From contig CAMHAH010000005.1 of assembly GCA_946183365.1 (NCBI GenBank), positions 109,952 to 173,951 on the forward strand: 64,000 bases of DNA, given 5' to 3'. Position numbers and translations under genes: made by a program. Origin of the DNA: an uncultured Clostridia bacterium (lineage in GTDB: Bacteria; Bacillota; Clostridia; Oscillospirales; Acutalibacteraceae). Within the stretch, counting starts at the first letter, position 1. Each line of letters starts with the position of its first letter. The notes beneath the pieces were generated by a model. The model was not told the DNA's origin. It was given only the letters and a program-made list of their open reading frames with translations, and made no database searches. Shown here piece by piece: positions 36,106 to 46,257 of this stretch.

Positions 36106-36770
36106 ATATATTCCCTCATTATAGATAAGAGTTTATTGACCGAGGTCTCGAGATCCTCGCCGGAGGTATCGACCATAACGGCGTCTTCCGCGGGCTTTAA
36201 AGGAGAAATATCACGGTGTGAATCGGCGTAATCGCGGGCTACGACGTCGTTTAAAACATCCTCGTATTTTACGTCCATCCCCTTTTCTATCAGCTCGTCA
36301 TAACGGCGGCGGGCACGGCACTCGGGTGAAGCCGAAAGAAATATTTTCAGCTTGGCGTCAGGCAGGACAACAGTACCGATATCTCTGCCGTCCATGATAA
36401 CATTGTTTGTATGTGACATATCGCGCTGAAGATTAAGCAGAAATGCTCTGACCTCGGGTATAGCGGATACAGCCGACGCCATCATCGATATCTCGGGAGT
36501 GCGGATAAGACCGCTGACATCCTCGTTATCGAGAAGAACGATCTGCTCTCCTTTATCATTGAATGACAGCTCAACCTTTATTTCGTCGAGCATAGTGATG
36601 ATCTGTGACTTATCCTCGGCGCTAAGACCGCGTCTTGACGCGGCGAGACCGATAGTTCTGTACAAAGCGCCGGTATCAACATAAATAAAACCGAGTTCTT
36701 TTGCGGCAAGGCGCGCTATAGTTGATTTACCTGCCCCTGCGGGACCGTCAATAGCAATTGCGACAGACAT
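36102..36770 (-). CDS. cmk: (d)CMP kinase
   Basis: VAIAIDGPAGAGKSTIARLAAKELGFIYVDTGALYRTI. Confidence 0.97.
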   Translation of the reverse strand: MSVAIAIDGPAGAGKSTIARLAAKELGFIYVDTGALYRTIGLAASRRGLSAEDKSQIITMLDEIKVELSFNDKGEQIVLLDNEDVSGLIRTPEISMMASAVSAIPEVRAFLLNLQRDMSHTNNVIMDGRDIGTVVLPDAKLKIFLSASPECRARRRYDELIEKGMDVKYEDVLNDVVARDYADSHRDISPLKPAEDAVMVDTSGEDLETSVNKLLSIMREYI

Positions 36771-36797
36771 ATTAATTCTCCTTATAATGTATAGTAC

Positions 36798-38036
36798 TCA
36801 GGCAAAAGCCGCGGAGCTGCCCGCGAGCCTGCCCGTAGAATAAGCGATCTGAAGATTGAAGCCGCCTGTATAAGCGTCGAGGTCCAGAACCTCGCCCGCA
36901 AAATATAATCCCTTTACAAGCTTGCTCTGCATGGTGCGTGGATCGATATCCTTAACGTCAACTCCGCCGTGGGTAACGATAGCCTCGTTGATGGGTCTGA
37001 ATGAATGTATATCGACCTTGAATGCTTTGATTACCTCTAACAGCTTCGCTCTCTCTTTAGCGGTAACGGCGTTACATTTGACAGAACCGTCGATATCGGC
37101 TCTGTTCAGTACGACGGGGATCAGCTTCTTAGGTAATAGCTTTACCATCGCGTTAGAGATATTTTTGTTGGCAAACTCCGAGAAATCACGCAGAATGCGT
37201 TTGTCGAGAGTTTCGTTAACAAGAGCGGGCTTCATATCAATAAAAGCGGTGTATCTGCCCGGCGACATATCGCGCATATGAGCGCTTGCCGACAGAACAA
37301 TGGGACCGGATATTCCGAAATGAGTGAAAAGCATTTCTCCGAAATCGGTATATATTTCCTTATTGGAATTATTATCGATTATCTTCAATCTGACATTTTT
37401 TAAAGATAAGCCCTGAAGCTCGGGGATATCGGTATCATCAGATTCGAGAGGTACAAGCGAAGGCATTATCGGTGTTACGGTATGACCGGCGGACTTTGCG
37501 AAAGAATAGCCGTCGCCGGTAGAGCCCGTAGCCTTGTAGGATAACCCGCCGCAGGTAACAATAACAGCGTCGGCGAACATCTCGCGGTCGTCGAGCCTTA
37601 CACCTTTTATATTATTATCCTCTATGATAAGTCCCTTTACATCTTTATGGCAGATATCCACGCCAAGGTCTGTCAGATAATCGAATAAGGTATCGACAAC
37701 ATCGGCAGCCTTATCTGAAACAGGGAAAACGCGGTTGCCGCGCTCTACCTTGGTTTTAAGACCTCTGTCCTCAAAAAAAGCGACGGTATCGTAGCATGAA
37801 AAGTTATTGATTGCGCTGTACATAAAGCGGGGATTTGAGGTGACCTGAGAGATAAAGGTATCGTTATCGCAGAAATTAGTTATATTGCATCTGCCCTTGC
37901 CGGTGATAGCGAGCTTGCGTCCTACCCGTTGATTTTTTTCAAGAAGCGCGACCTGAGCTCCGTTCTCTGCAGCGGCTCCGGCAGCCATCATGCCCGCGGG
38001 ACCCGCGCCTATGACTATGACCTTAACCCTTGACAT
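36798..38036 (-). CDS. NAD(P)/FAD-dependent oxidoreductase, HI0933/BaiN family
   Basis: VKVIVIGAGPAGMMAAGAAAENGAQVALLEKNQRVGRKLAITGKGRCNITN; start moved to MSRVKV. Confidence 0.9.
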   Translation of the reverse strand: MSRVKVIVIGAGPAGMMAAGAAAENGAQVALLEKNQRVGRKLAITGKGRCNITNFCDNDTFISQVTSNPRFMYSAINNFSCYDTVAFFEDRGLKTKVERGNRVFPVSDKAADVVDTLFDYLTDLGVDICHKDVKGLIIEDNNIKGVRLDDREMFADAVIVTCGGLSYKATGSTGDGYSFAKSAGHTVTPIMPSLVPLESDDTDIPELQGLSLKNVRLKIIDNNSNKEIYTDFGEMLFTHFGISGPIVLSASAHMRDMSPGRYTAFIDMKPALVNETLDKRILRDFSEFANKNISNAMVKLLPKKLIPVVLNRADIDGSVKCNAVTAKERAKLLEVIKAFKVDIHSFRPINEAIVTHGGVDVKDIDPRTMQSKLVKGLYFAGEVLDLDAYTGGFNLQIAYSTGRLAGSSAAFA

Positions 38037-38937
38037 CTTCGGTTTCCTCAGTTTTAGGTGAAGAATTGTCAAAGGCGTATACATTCTGTTCCTTCCATAC
38101 TTTTTCAAGCGCAGAGAAAGTATGGATTATATCCTCTTTGCGCTCGATGACGATAGCAACAAGAAGCGCGTTAATAAGACTGAGCGGCGCTACGAGAGTA
38201 TCTACGACAGAAGCGATATCCGAGCGCGCCAAAAGCACCTCATCAGCATTGGTGACAAGCGGTGAGATCATGCTGTCGGTTATCGCAACTACCTCTGCTC
38301 CGCGCTCATGGGCGAAGTTCATCGCGTCTACAGCCATCGCCGAGTATCTCGGGAAGCTGATACCGATCATAACATCCTTATCTGAAATGCGGAACAGCTT
38401 CTCATAGGTCGTTGTCTTTGAGGTGGAGTCGAGTATATGTACGTTGCCGAAGATCAGCTCAAGGTAATATGCAAAGAAGCTCGCGATATATGAAGCGGAT
38501 TTTACGCCGAAAACATAGATATTCTCAGCGTTTATGATAGCGTTTACAGTCTTTTTGAAGTCCTCGCGCGATACCTCTTCTATAGTGCGTTTTATCTTAT
38601 CTATGTCCTGATTGAGAACGCTCTCGACAACATCGGCAGAGCCTATACGTCCTGTAGTGACCTCGATACGCTGTATGGAATTCAGCTTATCGCGGATCAT
38701 CTCCTGCATAGCCTTTTGCAAATAAGGATAACCGTCGTAACCTATCTGAGTAGCAAAGCGGACTACGGTGCTCTCGGATACTCCGACGACCTCGCCGAGC
38801 TTAGCCGCGGTCATAAAGGCGGCAGTATCGTAATGCTCCTCGATAAAAGAAGCTATCTTCTTCTGTCCCTTTGAAAAATCCTTGCGGGACAGGTCTATTC
38901 TGACAAGTAAATTAGACAACATAATTATCACTCTCAA
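38023..38937 (-). CDS. MurR/RpiR family transcriptional regulator
   Basis: N-terminal HTH (AAKLGEVVGVSESTVVRFATQIGYDGYPYLQKAM) and SIS domain. Confidence 0.9.
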   Translation of the reverse strand: MRVIIMLSNLLVRIDLSRKDFSKGQKKIASFIEEHYDTAAFMTAAKLGEVVGVSESTVVRFATQIGYDGYPYLQKAMQEMIRDKLNSIQRIEVTTGRIGSADVVESVLNQDIDKIKRTIEEVSREDFKKTVNAIINAENIYVFGVKSASYIASFFAYYLELIFGNVHILDSTSKTTTYEKLFRISDKDVMIGISFPRYSAMAVDAMNFAHERGAEVVAITDSMISPLVTNADEVLLARSDIASVVDTLVAPLSLINALLVAIVIERKEDIIHTFSALEKVWKEQNVYAFDNSSPKTEETEDVKG

Positions 38938-39054
38938 CTCTCTAATTCACTTCATTTTAGCACAAAGACTTGCAAAATACAATAATTATTTATCAAAATT
39001 AAGAGATTTTTGAAATTTACTGAGAATAATATTGCAAAAATGATATTACTCTTC

Positions 39055-39675
39055 CTATTCCCTCTTTTTAGGGACAAGATCGTATACCTCGGCTACCTTA
39101 TCACGCATCCACAGCATAGGCGTTATCCTCAAAGAATAACCGTATCCGTTGTCACAAGCCCAGTCGAAAGGCTTAGCCTGAGGCAGTCCGTATACAGCGA
39201 GAAGAGTATTCATTACTCCGCCGTGCATTATCATAGCGGCGTCGGTCGTGCCGGTCTTTATAAGCCCGTCCACAATGCTCTCAAACATGACGCAGATACG
39301 GCGTGTGAAATCGGCGTTGCTCTCACCTCTCGGTGGCTTTACGGAGGTATCGCCAGCAAGCCATTTAGCAAAGGTCTCGTCACCCTTTAGCTCATCGGCG
39401 GACTTGTTCTCCCACTCTCCGAAGTTACATTCCATAAGCTGATCTATAACTAAAGGCTCTATGTTGGGATAAATGAGCCTTGCGGTCTGCGTGCAGCGCT
39501 TGAGCGGTGAAGAGAACACGACCTTTGCGTACGGATAGTCCATAGTAGCGTCGAGCTTGCGTATGTTGAGCTTGCCTTCATCAGAGAGCGGGATGTCGGT
39601 GGTACCGATATATCTGCCCTGCAGTGTGGGACTTATCGCTCCGTGACGTATAAAATGGATATAATAAGACTTCAT
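39055..39675 (-). CDS. Histidine phosphatase family protein
   Basis: HFIRHGAISPTLQGRYIGTTDIPLSDEGK; VFSSPLKRCTQTARLI. Confidence 0.9.
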   Translation of the reverse strand: MKSYYIHFIRHGAISPTLQGRYIGTTDIPLSDEGKLNIRKLDATMDYPYAKVVFSSPLKRCTQTARLIYPNIEPLVIDQLMECNFGEWENKSADELKGDETFAKWLAGDTSVKPPRGESNADFTRRICVMFESIVDGLIKTGTTDAAMIMHGGVMNTLLAVYGLPQAKPFDWACDNGYGYSLRITPMLWMRDKVAEVYDLVPKKRE

Positions 39676-39741
39676 GATTGCCTCCGATCACTTTACAAAG
39701 AGTATTATTTATATTATACTATCTGTATAGAGGTGATTGCT

Positions 39742-40407
39742 TTGAATAAGAATTTCTCCAGAATAATAACTTTTTTAAGAAAAGAGAAAAAAATAAGTCA
39801 GAAACAAGCCGCTCAGGAGCTCGGCATATCTCAGGCGCTTCTTTCTCATTATGAAAAGGGTATAAGAGAATGCGGACTTGATTTTGTAGTAAAAGCCGCG
39901 GATTATTACAATGTAAGCTGCGATTATCTTTTAGGCAGGACCGCTGTCAGAGAATATGATATATCCGACAGCGCTCCCGAGAGAGAATCCAACAGACAGA
40001 GAGCCGCTCAGATAATCAACCGCAGACTTATATCGAGTATGACGAACGTTATTTATGATTATTCGGCTGCATCTAAGAACCGAAGACTCGACCGCTCTGT
40101 ATCCAATTATATAATGATATGTCTTTATAATCTGTTCAGAAGATTGTATTCGGTCAACAGTGATAATCCGCAGGATATTTTTACCGTATCCGCCGAGACA
40201 TACGGAGGATATGCGAGCGCTTCGATGATAAAGATATTTACAGACATAGAAAACTTGACAGACAAAAGCTCAGGAAGCTCTATCAGCGCGCTGGAAAGCA
40301 TAGATATATCATTCGATAAGCTCGCCGATGAGTACCCCGAAACCGTTGGGGAAATCTTCAATGTTATTCAGCAGGCTGAGAATACTATATTGAAAATTAA
40401 AATGTAA
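39742..40407 (+). CDS. XRE-family helix-turn-helix regulator (TTG start)
   Basis: FSRIITFLRKEKKISQKQAAQELGISQALLSHYEKGIRECGLDFVVKAADYYNVSCDYLLGRT. Confidence 0.88.
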   Translation: MNKNFSRIITFLRKEKKISQKQAAQELGISQALLSHYEKGIRECGLDFVVKAADYYNVSCDYLLGRTAVREYDISDSAPERESNRQRAAQIINRRLISSMTNVIYDYSAASKNRRLDRSVSNYIMICLYNLFRRLYSVNSDNPQDIFTVSAETYGGYASASMIKIFTDIENLTDKSSGSSISALESIDISFDKLADEYPETVGEIFNVIQQAENTILKIKM

Positions 40408-40413
40408 AAACAA

Positions 40414-40436
40414 CAGGTGGGTGTCTTACCCACCTG
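40414..40436. terminator. Bidirectional terminator
   Basis: CAGGTGGGT-gtctt-ACCCACCTG between convergent genes. Confidence 0.8.
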
Positions 40437-40446
40437 CTTTTTATTA

Positions 40447-42057
40447 TTAGTTTGAAGTTTTCTGTTTGCCGCGTGAGACCTTGATAGTGATATCGGAGCC
40501 TGACTCTATCTTATCACCGGGCTTCAAGCCGATATACTCGATGACCTTGCCCTCAGCGAACTTATCGCTGTATTCGACTTCCTGTCTGACTATAAATCCG
40601 GCGCCTGTCAGTTCTTCGGCAGCGGCGGTATAGGATTTATCTATGACATCAGGCAGGACAGTAAACTGAGGGCCCTTGCTGATAACTACATATACCATGC
40701 TGTCATTGGTGGTAATAGGCTCGCCCGCGGCAGGCTCCTGAGCCATAACACAGCCCTTGGGCACTGTATCGCTGAAATCGCCGTCAGCAGATACCTTGAC
40801 CTTGCCGCCCGTAGCATTAACAACATCTTCATACTTCTTTCCGACATAGTCGGCAACCACGGGACCTGTCCAATCCTCGGTAGGAGGAGCTACGGTTACC
40901 GGTACGGTCGAACCGTTGGTGAACAGACCCATAAGAGGATTAGTGGGCAGCCAGAAAAGACCGATAGCTGAGAAAACAAGCAAAGCTATGATGGTAGCTA
41001 CCAAGCCTACAGCGGTAGGATTGACACCCGAGGTCTGCTTTTCTATCTCTTTCTTTATAGGGGTCATACTCGCAGTGCGGGATATTTCATCCTGGATAGC
41101 CTGTACAGTTGAAGATACAGAGAGCTGAGCTCTGAGCTCGTCAAAGTCGGATATACGCTGCTCGGGCTTCATCTGTAATCCGTTTGCGAGAGCCGTAACG
41201 ACATGAGGCGGCAGTCTCTTAACGGTATTGGTGCTGATAAGCAGGCGCTGATCCTTCTCTCTCTCCTTGGCGTTCGAGGGCAGATTGCCTGTAAGCGCAT
41301 AGAATAAGGTAGCGGTCAAGCCGTAGATATCGGTGGCGACGTTGAGCGTAACGTTGTTCTGATACTGCTCCGGTGCGGCACAGCCGTTATATAGCTGAGA
41401 TTTAAGAATAGTGCCGCGCTTGCGCTCGTTCTCGGTAGAGAAGCCGCCGAGCTTGAGCTTGCCCGCAGAGGTAACATATAAATTTGACGGAGAAACGGCG
41501 TAATGACCGATGCCGAGCTTATGTAAGTTCTCTACAAGAGTAATGATCGGCATGAACAGCGGACGGGCGGTATCCCACTCGAGGTGACCGCCGTTGTGGT
41601 CAACGTACTCGGTGAAAGAGATAAGCTCGTCGTTATCCTCGATAACATAAGCGGTATTATTAGCGGTGAACATATCTACCACATTGATCATAGCGCTTTT
41701 GTCGGTGAGAGAATCAAGCGTCTCGTAATAAGACATAAAATCATTGAGAGCCTTAGTGTAATTCTCTTTATCCTGAGGAGTGACAAAGAGCTTGGTCTCG
41801 TCGGCCTCTCTGTCAAACAAGCCGATAGGTAAAAACTCACGGATAGATAGCACCTTGCCGTTGGTTTTATCATAACCCAGATATCTTGTGCTCTCGCCGT
41901 TGGTTTCTAAATTCTTGGCTACGACATATTTATTGCGAAGTATAGTGCCGAAAGGCAGAAAAGGCGCAGACTGCTTTGTCGTATTATCAAAGCCGCAGAC
42001 CTTGCATACCGAATCAGATGAAGGTATCTCGTTTAAACAGCCCATACATAAAGGCAT
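40447..42057 (-). CDS. Zinc-ribbon / kinase-fold / TM / PASTA protein, probable pseudokinase
   Basis: CMGCLNEIPSSDSVCKVCG; kinase-like fold with degenerate motifs (SIREFLP, GHYAVSPSN, KLGGFS); TM; two PASTA domains at the C-terminus. Confidence 0.85.
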   Translation of the reverse strand: MPLCMGCLNEIPSSDSVCKVCGFDNTTKQSAPFLPFGTILRNKYVVAKNLETNGESTRYLGYDKTNGKVLSIREFLPIGLFDREADETKLFVTPQDKENYTKALNDFMSYYETLDSLTDKSAMINVVDMFTANNTAYVIEDNDELISFTEYVDHNGGHLEWDTARPLFMPIITLVENLHKLGIGHYAVSPSNLYVTSAGKLKLGGFSTENERKRGTILKSQLYNGCAAPEQYQNNVTLNVATDIYGLTATLFYALTGNLPSNAKEREKDQRLLISTNTVKRLPPHVVTALANGLQMKPEQRISDFDELRAQLSVSSTVQAIQDEISRTASMTPIKKEIEKQTSGVNPTAVGLVATIIALLVFSAIGLFWLPTNPLMGLFTNGSTVPVTVAPPTEDWTGPVVADYVGKKYEDVVNATGGKVKVSADGDFSDTVPKGCVMAQEPAAGEPITTNDSMVYVVISKGPQFTVLPDVIDKSYTAAAEELTGAGFIVRQEVEYSDKFAEGKVIEYIGLKPGDKIESGSDITIKVSRGKQKTSN

Positions 42058-42254
42058 ATTGTAATCCCCCTGTTGTTAAATTACGGATAATATAAGTATT
42101 TAAATCAATAATAAATCTGCAAAACATCATACTTACTCAATTTACCAATGTATTATAGCACAACTAAATCTCTATAATCAAGGCTGTAAAAGAAATATGA
42201 TATTACATTTTTGTAAATAAGGTCGCGAACTATAATTCTAAATATGAAAAAAAG

Positions 42255-42270
42255 ACCGCCTGAGCGGTCC
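42255..42270 (-). terminator. Terminator of sdpI-like gene
   Basis: GACCGC-ctga-GCGGTC with flanking A/T runs. Confidence 0.7.
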
Positions 42271-42299
42271 TTTTTATATGCTTATATATTGAAGATCGA

Positions 42300-42941
42300 T
42301 CAGTCGGGTTCGTGGGTATCGTTTTTAGCGGCAATATAGGAATAGACGGTATCGATAACTCCCGTAAGTATCAGCATCACGACAAAGACGAACAGGTTCG
42401 GATATACAAAAGCGAGGATAAATGAGGCGATACCGGCGATTATCATAGAAATGCCGCCGAAAAGCTGACACTTCTTCCACACATGATCATTCTTCATGCT
42501 CCATTTCGTCCTCAAACCAATAAATGAATTCTTACGTGTCATAGGCATGAGGTTCCCGACAAATATAAAGAACACTCCGAATGCCAAAAGCAGAAATCTG
42601 TTAAAGCCGAACGCGCTTATATCGGATATTCTGTTAGCCTGGATATAAAGCAGGAAATAGTCAAGAGCATTGAATAGCAAGACCATAGCTATACCGATAT
42701 TCAGCGCAATTCTATTATTGGGATTTGAAGAGCTGAACTTTGAGATTATCAGAAAGATCAGACCCATAACAAGAATTATAACAGGAAGTATCAGGATCTC
42801 ATATTTACTGCCGTAGCGATCGATCTTGAGATCGGGTCCGTAATGAGCGGGTATCTGAGCGGGTAGGAAGAACAGCGCGATAAGATTGACTATCAGAGGA
42901 AGAAATGTAAATAAACTGAGTATCGCTTTTTTAATCTTCAT
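42300..42941 (-). CDS. SdpI family / DUF1648 membrane protein
   Basis: LPAQIPAHYGPDLKIDRYGSK; NSFIGLRTKWSMKNDHVWKKCQLFGG; 6 predicted TMs. Confidence 0.85.
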   Translation of the reverse strand: MKIKKAILSLFTFLPLIVNLIALFFLPAQIPAHYGPDLKIDRYGSKYEILILPVIILVMGLIFLIISKFSSSNPNNRIALNIGIAMVLLFNALDYFLLYIQANRISDISAFGFNRFLLLAFGVFFIFVGNLMPMTRKNSFIGLRTKWSMKNDHVWKKCQLFGGISMIIAGIASFILAFVYPNLFVFVVMLILTGVIDTVYSYIAAKNDTHEPD

Positions 42942-43209
42942 TATCATTATCTCCTTTCAAAGAGTCCAGCCAAACTATCAGTTCACCGAGGACCGATAGG
43001 TTCAGTTCATAATATATATAATTCTTGTACTTTGTTTCATAGATCAGCTCGGCTTTTTTTAACTTAGACAGATGATAAGATAACGCCTGAGGAGAAATGC
43101 CGAGATATTCGGCGAGTTCGCCAGAGTTGATCTTACCCTCTCGCAGTTTCAAGATGATAGCTCTGCGGGTATCGTCAGCCAAAGCGGAAAGAATTTTGTT
43201 TATAGACAT
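42931..43209 (-). CDS. ArsR/SdpR-like autorepressor
   Basis: INKILSALADDTRRAIILKLREGKINSGELAEYLGISPQALSYHLSKLKKAELIYETKYKNYIYYELN. Confidence 0.9.
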   Translation of the reverse strand: MSINKILSALADDTRRAIILKLREGKINSGELAEYLGISPQALSYHLSKLKKAELIYETKYKNYIYYELNLSVLGELIVWLDSLKGDNDNED

Positions 43210-43369
43210 CGAGTACTCCTATCTATTTAAAAATATCTTTAATTAGATTATACACAAGAAGCAAAGAAAGTCAATAGGTATTTAAAAATATTTTTAAATA
43301 GTATATATGGAATACCGCCTTCGATCCTCTCCCCTCTTCTATTTCAATACAGAGCATAAGTGTAAACGG

Positions 43370-43543
43370 TTAACTTCATTTCGTCTTATGCACGCTGCTT
43401 CTGACTACTGTTTACCTATCTCCACGGGCTAAAAACAGTCCCCCGGACTGTTTTCTTAACGCCCTTTCAAATCCTGTCACATTCCTATCTCACCCAACAA
43501 AAAAAGACCGCTCATGCGGTCTCTTTTTGTTGGTCGAGGTGAC
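43370..43543. repeat. Tandem duplication, unit 1 (contains 13-nt tRNA-Pro 3' end remnant)
   Basis: 174 bp nearly identical to 43561-43734, offset 191 bp; ends with tggtcgaggtgac. Confidence 0.9.
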
Positions 43544-43560
43544 GACGTATGATATGGAGA

Positions 43561-43798
<238 letters not shown>

Positions 43799-43828
43799 AA
43801 AAAACAGCCCCGAATTAATCGGGGCCAA

Positions 43829-43902
43829 TGGCTGCGGAACTAGGATTCGAACCCAGACATACAGAGTCAGAGTCTGCTGTGCTACCCTTACACAATTCCG
43901 CA
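43829..43902 (-). tRNA. tRNA-Gln (anticodon CTG)
   Basis: TGCGGAATTGTGTAAGGGTAGCACAGCAGACTCTGACTCTGTATGTCTGGGTTCGAATCCTAGTTCCGCAGCCA. Confidence 0.93.
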
Positions 43903-43915
43903 TTGCACTTTTATT

Positions 43916-43943
43916 ATTATAACCAAAAAAATCAATATGTCAA
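43916..43943 (-). promoter_or_regulatory. Promoter of tRNA-Gln/tRNA-Pro
   Basis: Reverse strand TTGACA-16 nt-TATAAT just upstream of tRNA-Gln. Confidence 0.75.
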
Positions 43944-43980
43944 GTACAATATGAAATTTTTGATATTTTTATATCGAGCC

Positions 43981-44964
43981 TTATCTTGTTCTGTAATCCT
44001 CACCCGCGAAAATGAGACAGTCGCATGAGCCGAGAACGCGGGACACAAAGCGCTGTGAATATGTATTTACCAATTCGGTCAACGACAGATTGGTGCTGAT
44101 GATAACAGGCTTATCGGCAAGCAGCCTTGAATTGAAGAGATTATACAGACACGATACCGAAAACTGAGTAACAAACTCGGTACCCAGATCATCTATGATC
44201 AGCAGATCGCACTTTAACAGAGAATTAAAGGTATCGTCCTGGGTATCATACTGATGTGAAAAGTGCTCGCGCTCGAGCTTTGAGAATATCTCCGGTGCCG
44301 ATACATAGATGACCGACATACCCTTTTTGATGACCTCGTTCGCTATAGCGAGGCTCAAGTGTGTTTTGCCCAGTCCCGTAGCTCCGCGCATAAGCAGACT
44401 TCTCGAATGAACAGAGAAATTATCGGCGTAATCAACGCAGTAGTTATAGATATTCGACATCCTGTCGAGAGGGACTATGCCGTTACTGTCTTTGACAGAG
44501 CTGTAAAAATCGAGCTTGAAGCTCTCAAAGGTAGAGTTCTTGATGGGCAAAGAGTCGCTGAGCCTCTCGCAGGCGATATCTGCCATCAGCTTATTGAAGC
44601 AATCGCAGATGACGGTACGGTTATCAAGCTCTATGTAACCCGTATCCTGACAAACGGGGCACTTAAACTTAGGTTCTAAAACCGACTTGTCTATACCTTT
44701 TGCTGTCAGTATCGTATCCTGTTCGTTCTGCAGAATTAAGCTGCGCTCGCTGAGCTCTCTGATACCGTCGCGCTCAAAGCCGTCTTTGACGATAGCTTTG
44801 GCGATAGCCGCGCCGATCGAGAGAAGCTCGTTATTGATCTCTCGAAGTCTCGGTATCTCGGCGAATAATGTTTCTCTTTTATAATCGGCGTTCCTCAAAG
44901 CCTGCTGACGCCGCTCTGATAACCTGTCCTTAGCAATGTTGAAAACTTCTCTTGAATAAGCCAT
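43981..44964 (-). CDS. DnaC/IstB-like ATP-binding helicase loader
   Basis: LLMRGATGLGKTHLSLAIANEVIKKGMSVIYVSAPEIF...LLIIDDLGTE; N-terminal Cys cluster CPVCQDTGYIELDNRTVICDC. Confidence 0.9.
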   Translation of the reverse strand: MAYSREVFNIAKDRLSERRQQALRNADYKRETLFAEIPRLREINNELLSIGAAIAKAIVKDGFERDGIRELSERSLILQNEQDTILTAKGIDKSVLEPKFKCPVCQDTGYIELDNRTVICDCFNKLMADIACERLSDSLPIKNSTFESFKLDFYSSVKDSNGIVPLDRMSNIYNYCVDYADNFSVHSRSLLMRGATGLGKTHLSLAIANEVIKKGMSVIYVSAPEIFSKLEREHFSHQYDTQDDTFNSLLKCDLLIIDDLGTEFVTQFSVSCLYNLFNSRLLADKPVIISTNLSLTELVNTYSQRFVSRVLGSCDCLIFAGEDYRTR

Positions 44965-44967
44965 AAT

Positions 44968-45999
44968 CTATTTCTCTTGATCATCGAACAATGATTTGTT
45001 CTCGTATTTTTTTACATCAAATGAAGCGCCCTCTACAGAAAAAACCGAGCCTTTGGTGTGCTGAGTTTTCTTGGTTGAAGTTTTACGAGGTGAAACAGCC
45101 TCAGCTTCATTAAGAGCGTCGAGCGAGTTGATACCGCGTTCATGCCATTTCTGCAATATAGCGTTGATATACCTTATATTATATTCGCCCTTGGTATTCA
45201 CGCAGCGTTCATACGCTTCAGTTATCATCTCATCGTTAAAGCCCCATGTGTATAGCCAACGATAAGCGTGCTCGGTTTGAGATTTTGTGGGTTTGCCTAC
45301 ATTTCTGATGCCCATAAGTGAGGATACTGTCCCCCATGCGTCGTGCGATTTTTTTAGCCTGTCAGTCTCTTCATTAGCCTTGTCAAAAGTGTTGATGCCC
45401 TCATCGGACCATTTGATGCCCATTCTCTCGATAGAACGCATATTAGCGTCGCCGACTGTTGAAAGATAACCGACAAGAATAGCGATCACTTCACACGGTA
45501 AACCGAAAGTGGTATACAGCATAACTACGGTCGATACATCGCCCGGCGACAGAGGCTTGTTCAAATCGGCTTGGATATTCTGCATCAAGCCGCTGAGCAT
45601 TTTATCCTCCTGCAGGATTTTTGATACAAATACAGGATCGGGACGGTGAGCTCGGGAGATTATGGTACGAGGCTTCTTTTCTTCTTTTTTCCGCTCCGCG
45701 GATATACCTGATGAATTTGCATCAGGGATATCGGCAGTCTGCTGAGGGATCAATTCGGAATCGGAACGAACTATAAGTCCGCGCTCTATCCAGAAATACA
45801 CAGCGTTATCCGCTTCTTCTCCGGATATTTTCAGAGCTTCGGCAAGCTGAGTCGAGGATACTGCGCTGTCATTATGGCGCAGCAAATAAAGCAAAGCCTT
45901 GATTTGAGCTTCACTTGAGAGCTTTATATATTTGTCTACAACACAGTTCGGAACAGCAAAGATACCGCCCCAGGCGCCGAGGTTTATCCTATATGACAT
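44968..45999 (-). CDS. DnaD-domain primosome protein
   Basis: LSPGDVSTVVMLYTTFGLPCEVIAILVGYLSTVG; two DnaD-like C-terminal regions; paired with DnaC-like gene. Confidence 0.85.
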   Translation of the reverse strand: MSYRINLGAWGGIFAVPNCVVDKYIKLSSEAQIKALLYLLRHNDSAVSSTQLAEALKISGEEADNAVYFWIERGLIVRSDSELIPQQTADIPDANSSGISAERKKEEKKPRTIISRAHRPDPVFVSKILQEDKMLSGLMQNIQADLNKPLSPGDVSTVVMLYTTFGLPCEVIAILVGYLSTVGDANMRSIERMGIKWSDEGINTFDKANEETDRLKKSHDAWGTVSSLMGIRNVGKPTKSQTEHAYRWLYTWGFNDEMITEAYERCVNTKGEYNIRYINAILQKWHERGINSLDALNEAEAVSPRKTSTKKTQHTKGSVFSVEGASFDVKKYENKSLFDDQEK

Positions 46000-46093
46000 A
46001 ATACCATCCTTAAGCAGATTAAGATATAGTATAGCACAAAAAATCCGTGAATTCTACATATTACAGAAATAAAAAAAGTTTTTGTCAGCTTTC

Positions 46094-46122
46094 TTGACTT
46101 AACTGATAATTAGTATTATACT
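46094..46122 (+). promoter_or_regulatory. Promoter of tRNA-Gly
   Basis: TTGACT-17 nt-TATACT, 11 nt upstream of the tRNA. Confidence 0.75.
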
Positions 46123-46133
46123 ATCAGTGATAC

Positions 46134-46208
46134 GCGGATGTAGTTCAATGGTAGAGCGCAACCTTCCCAAGGTTGATGTTGCGGGTTCGAGCCCCGTTAT
46201 CCGCTCCA
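46134..46208 (+). tRNA. tRNA-Gly (anticodon CCC)
   Basis: GCGGATGTAGTTCAATGGTAGAGCGCAACCTTCCCAAGGTTGATGTTGCGGGTTCGAGCCCCGTTATCCGCTCCA. Confidence 0.95.
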
Positions 46209-46211
46209 ACG

Positions 46212-46229
46212 GGTCTGCTGAGGCAGACC
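46212..46229 (+). terminator. Terminator after tRNA-Gly
   Basis: GGTCTGC-tgag-GCAGACC followed by TTTTATT. Confidence 0.75.
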
Positions 46230-46257
46230 TTTTATTATATCTGAAAGGAATGAGAAA

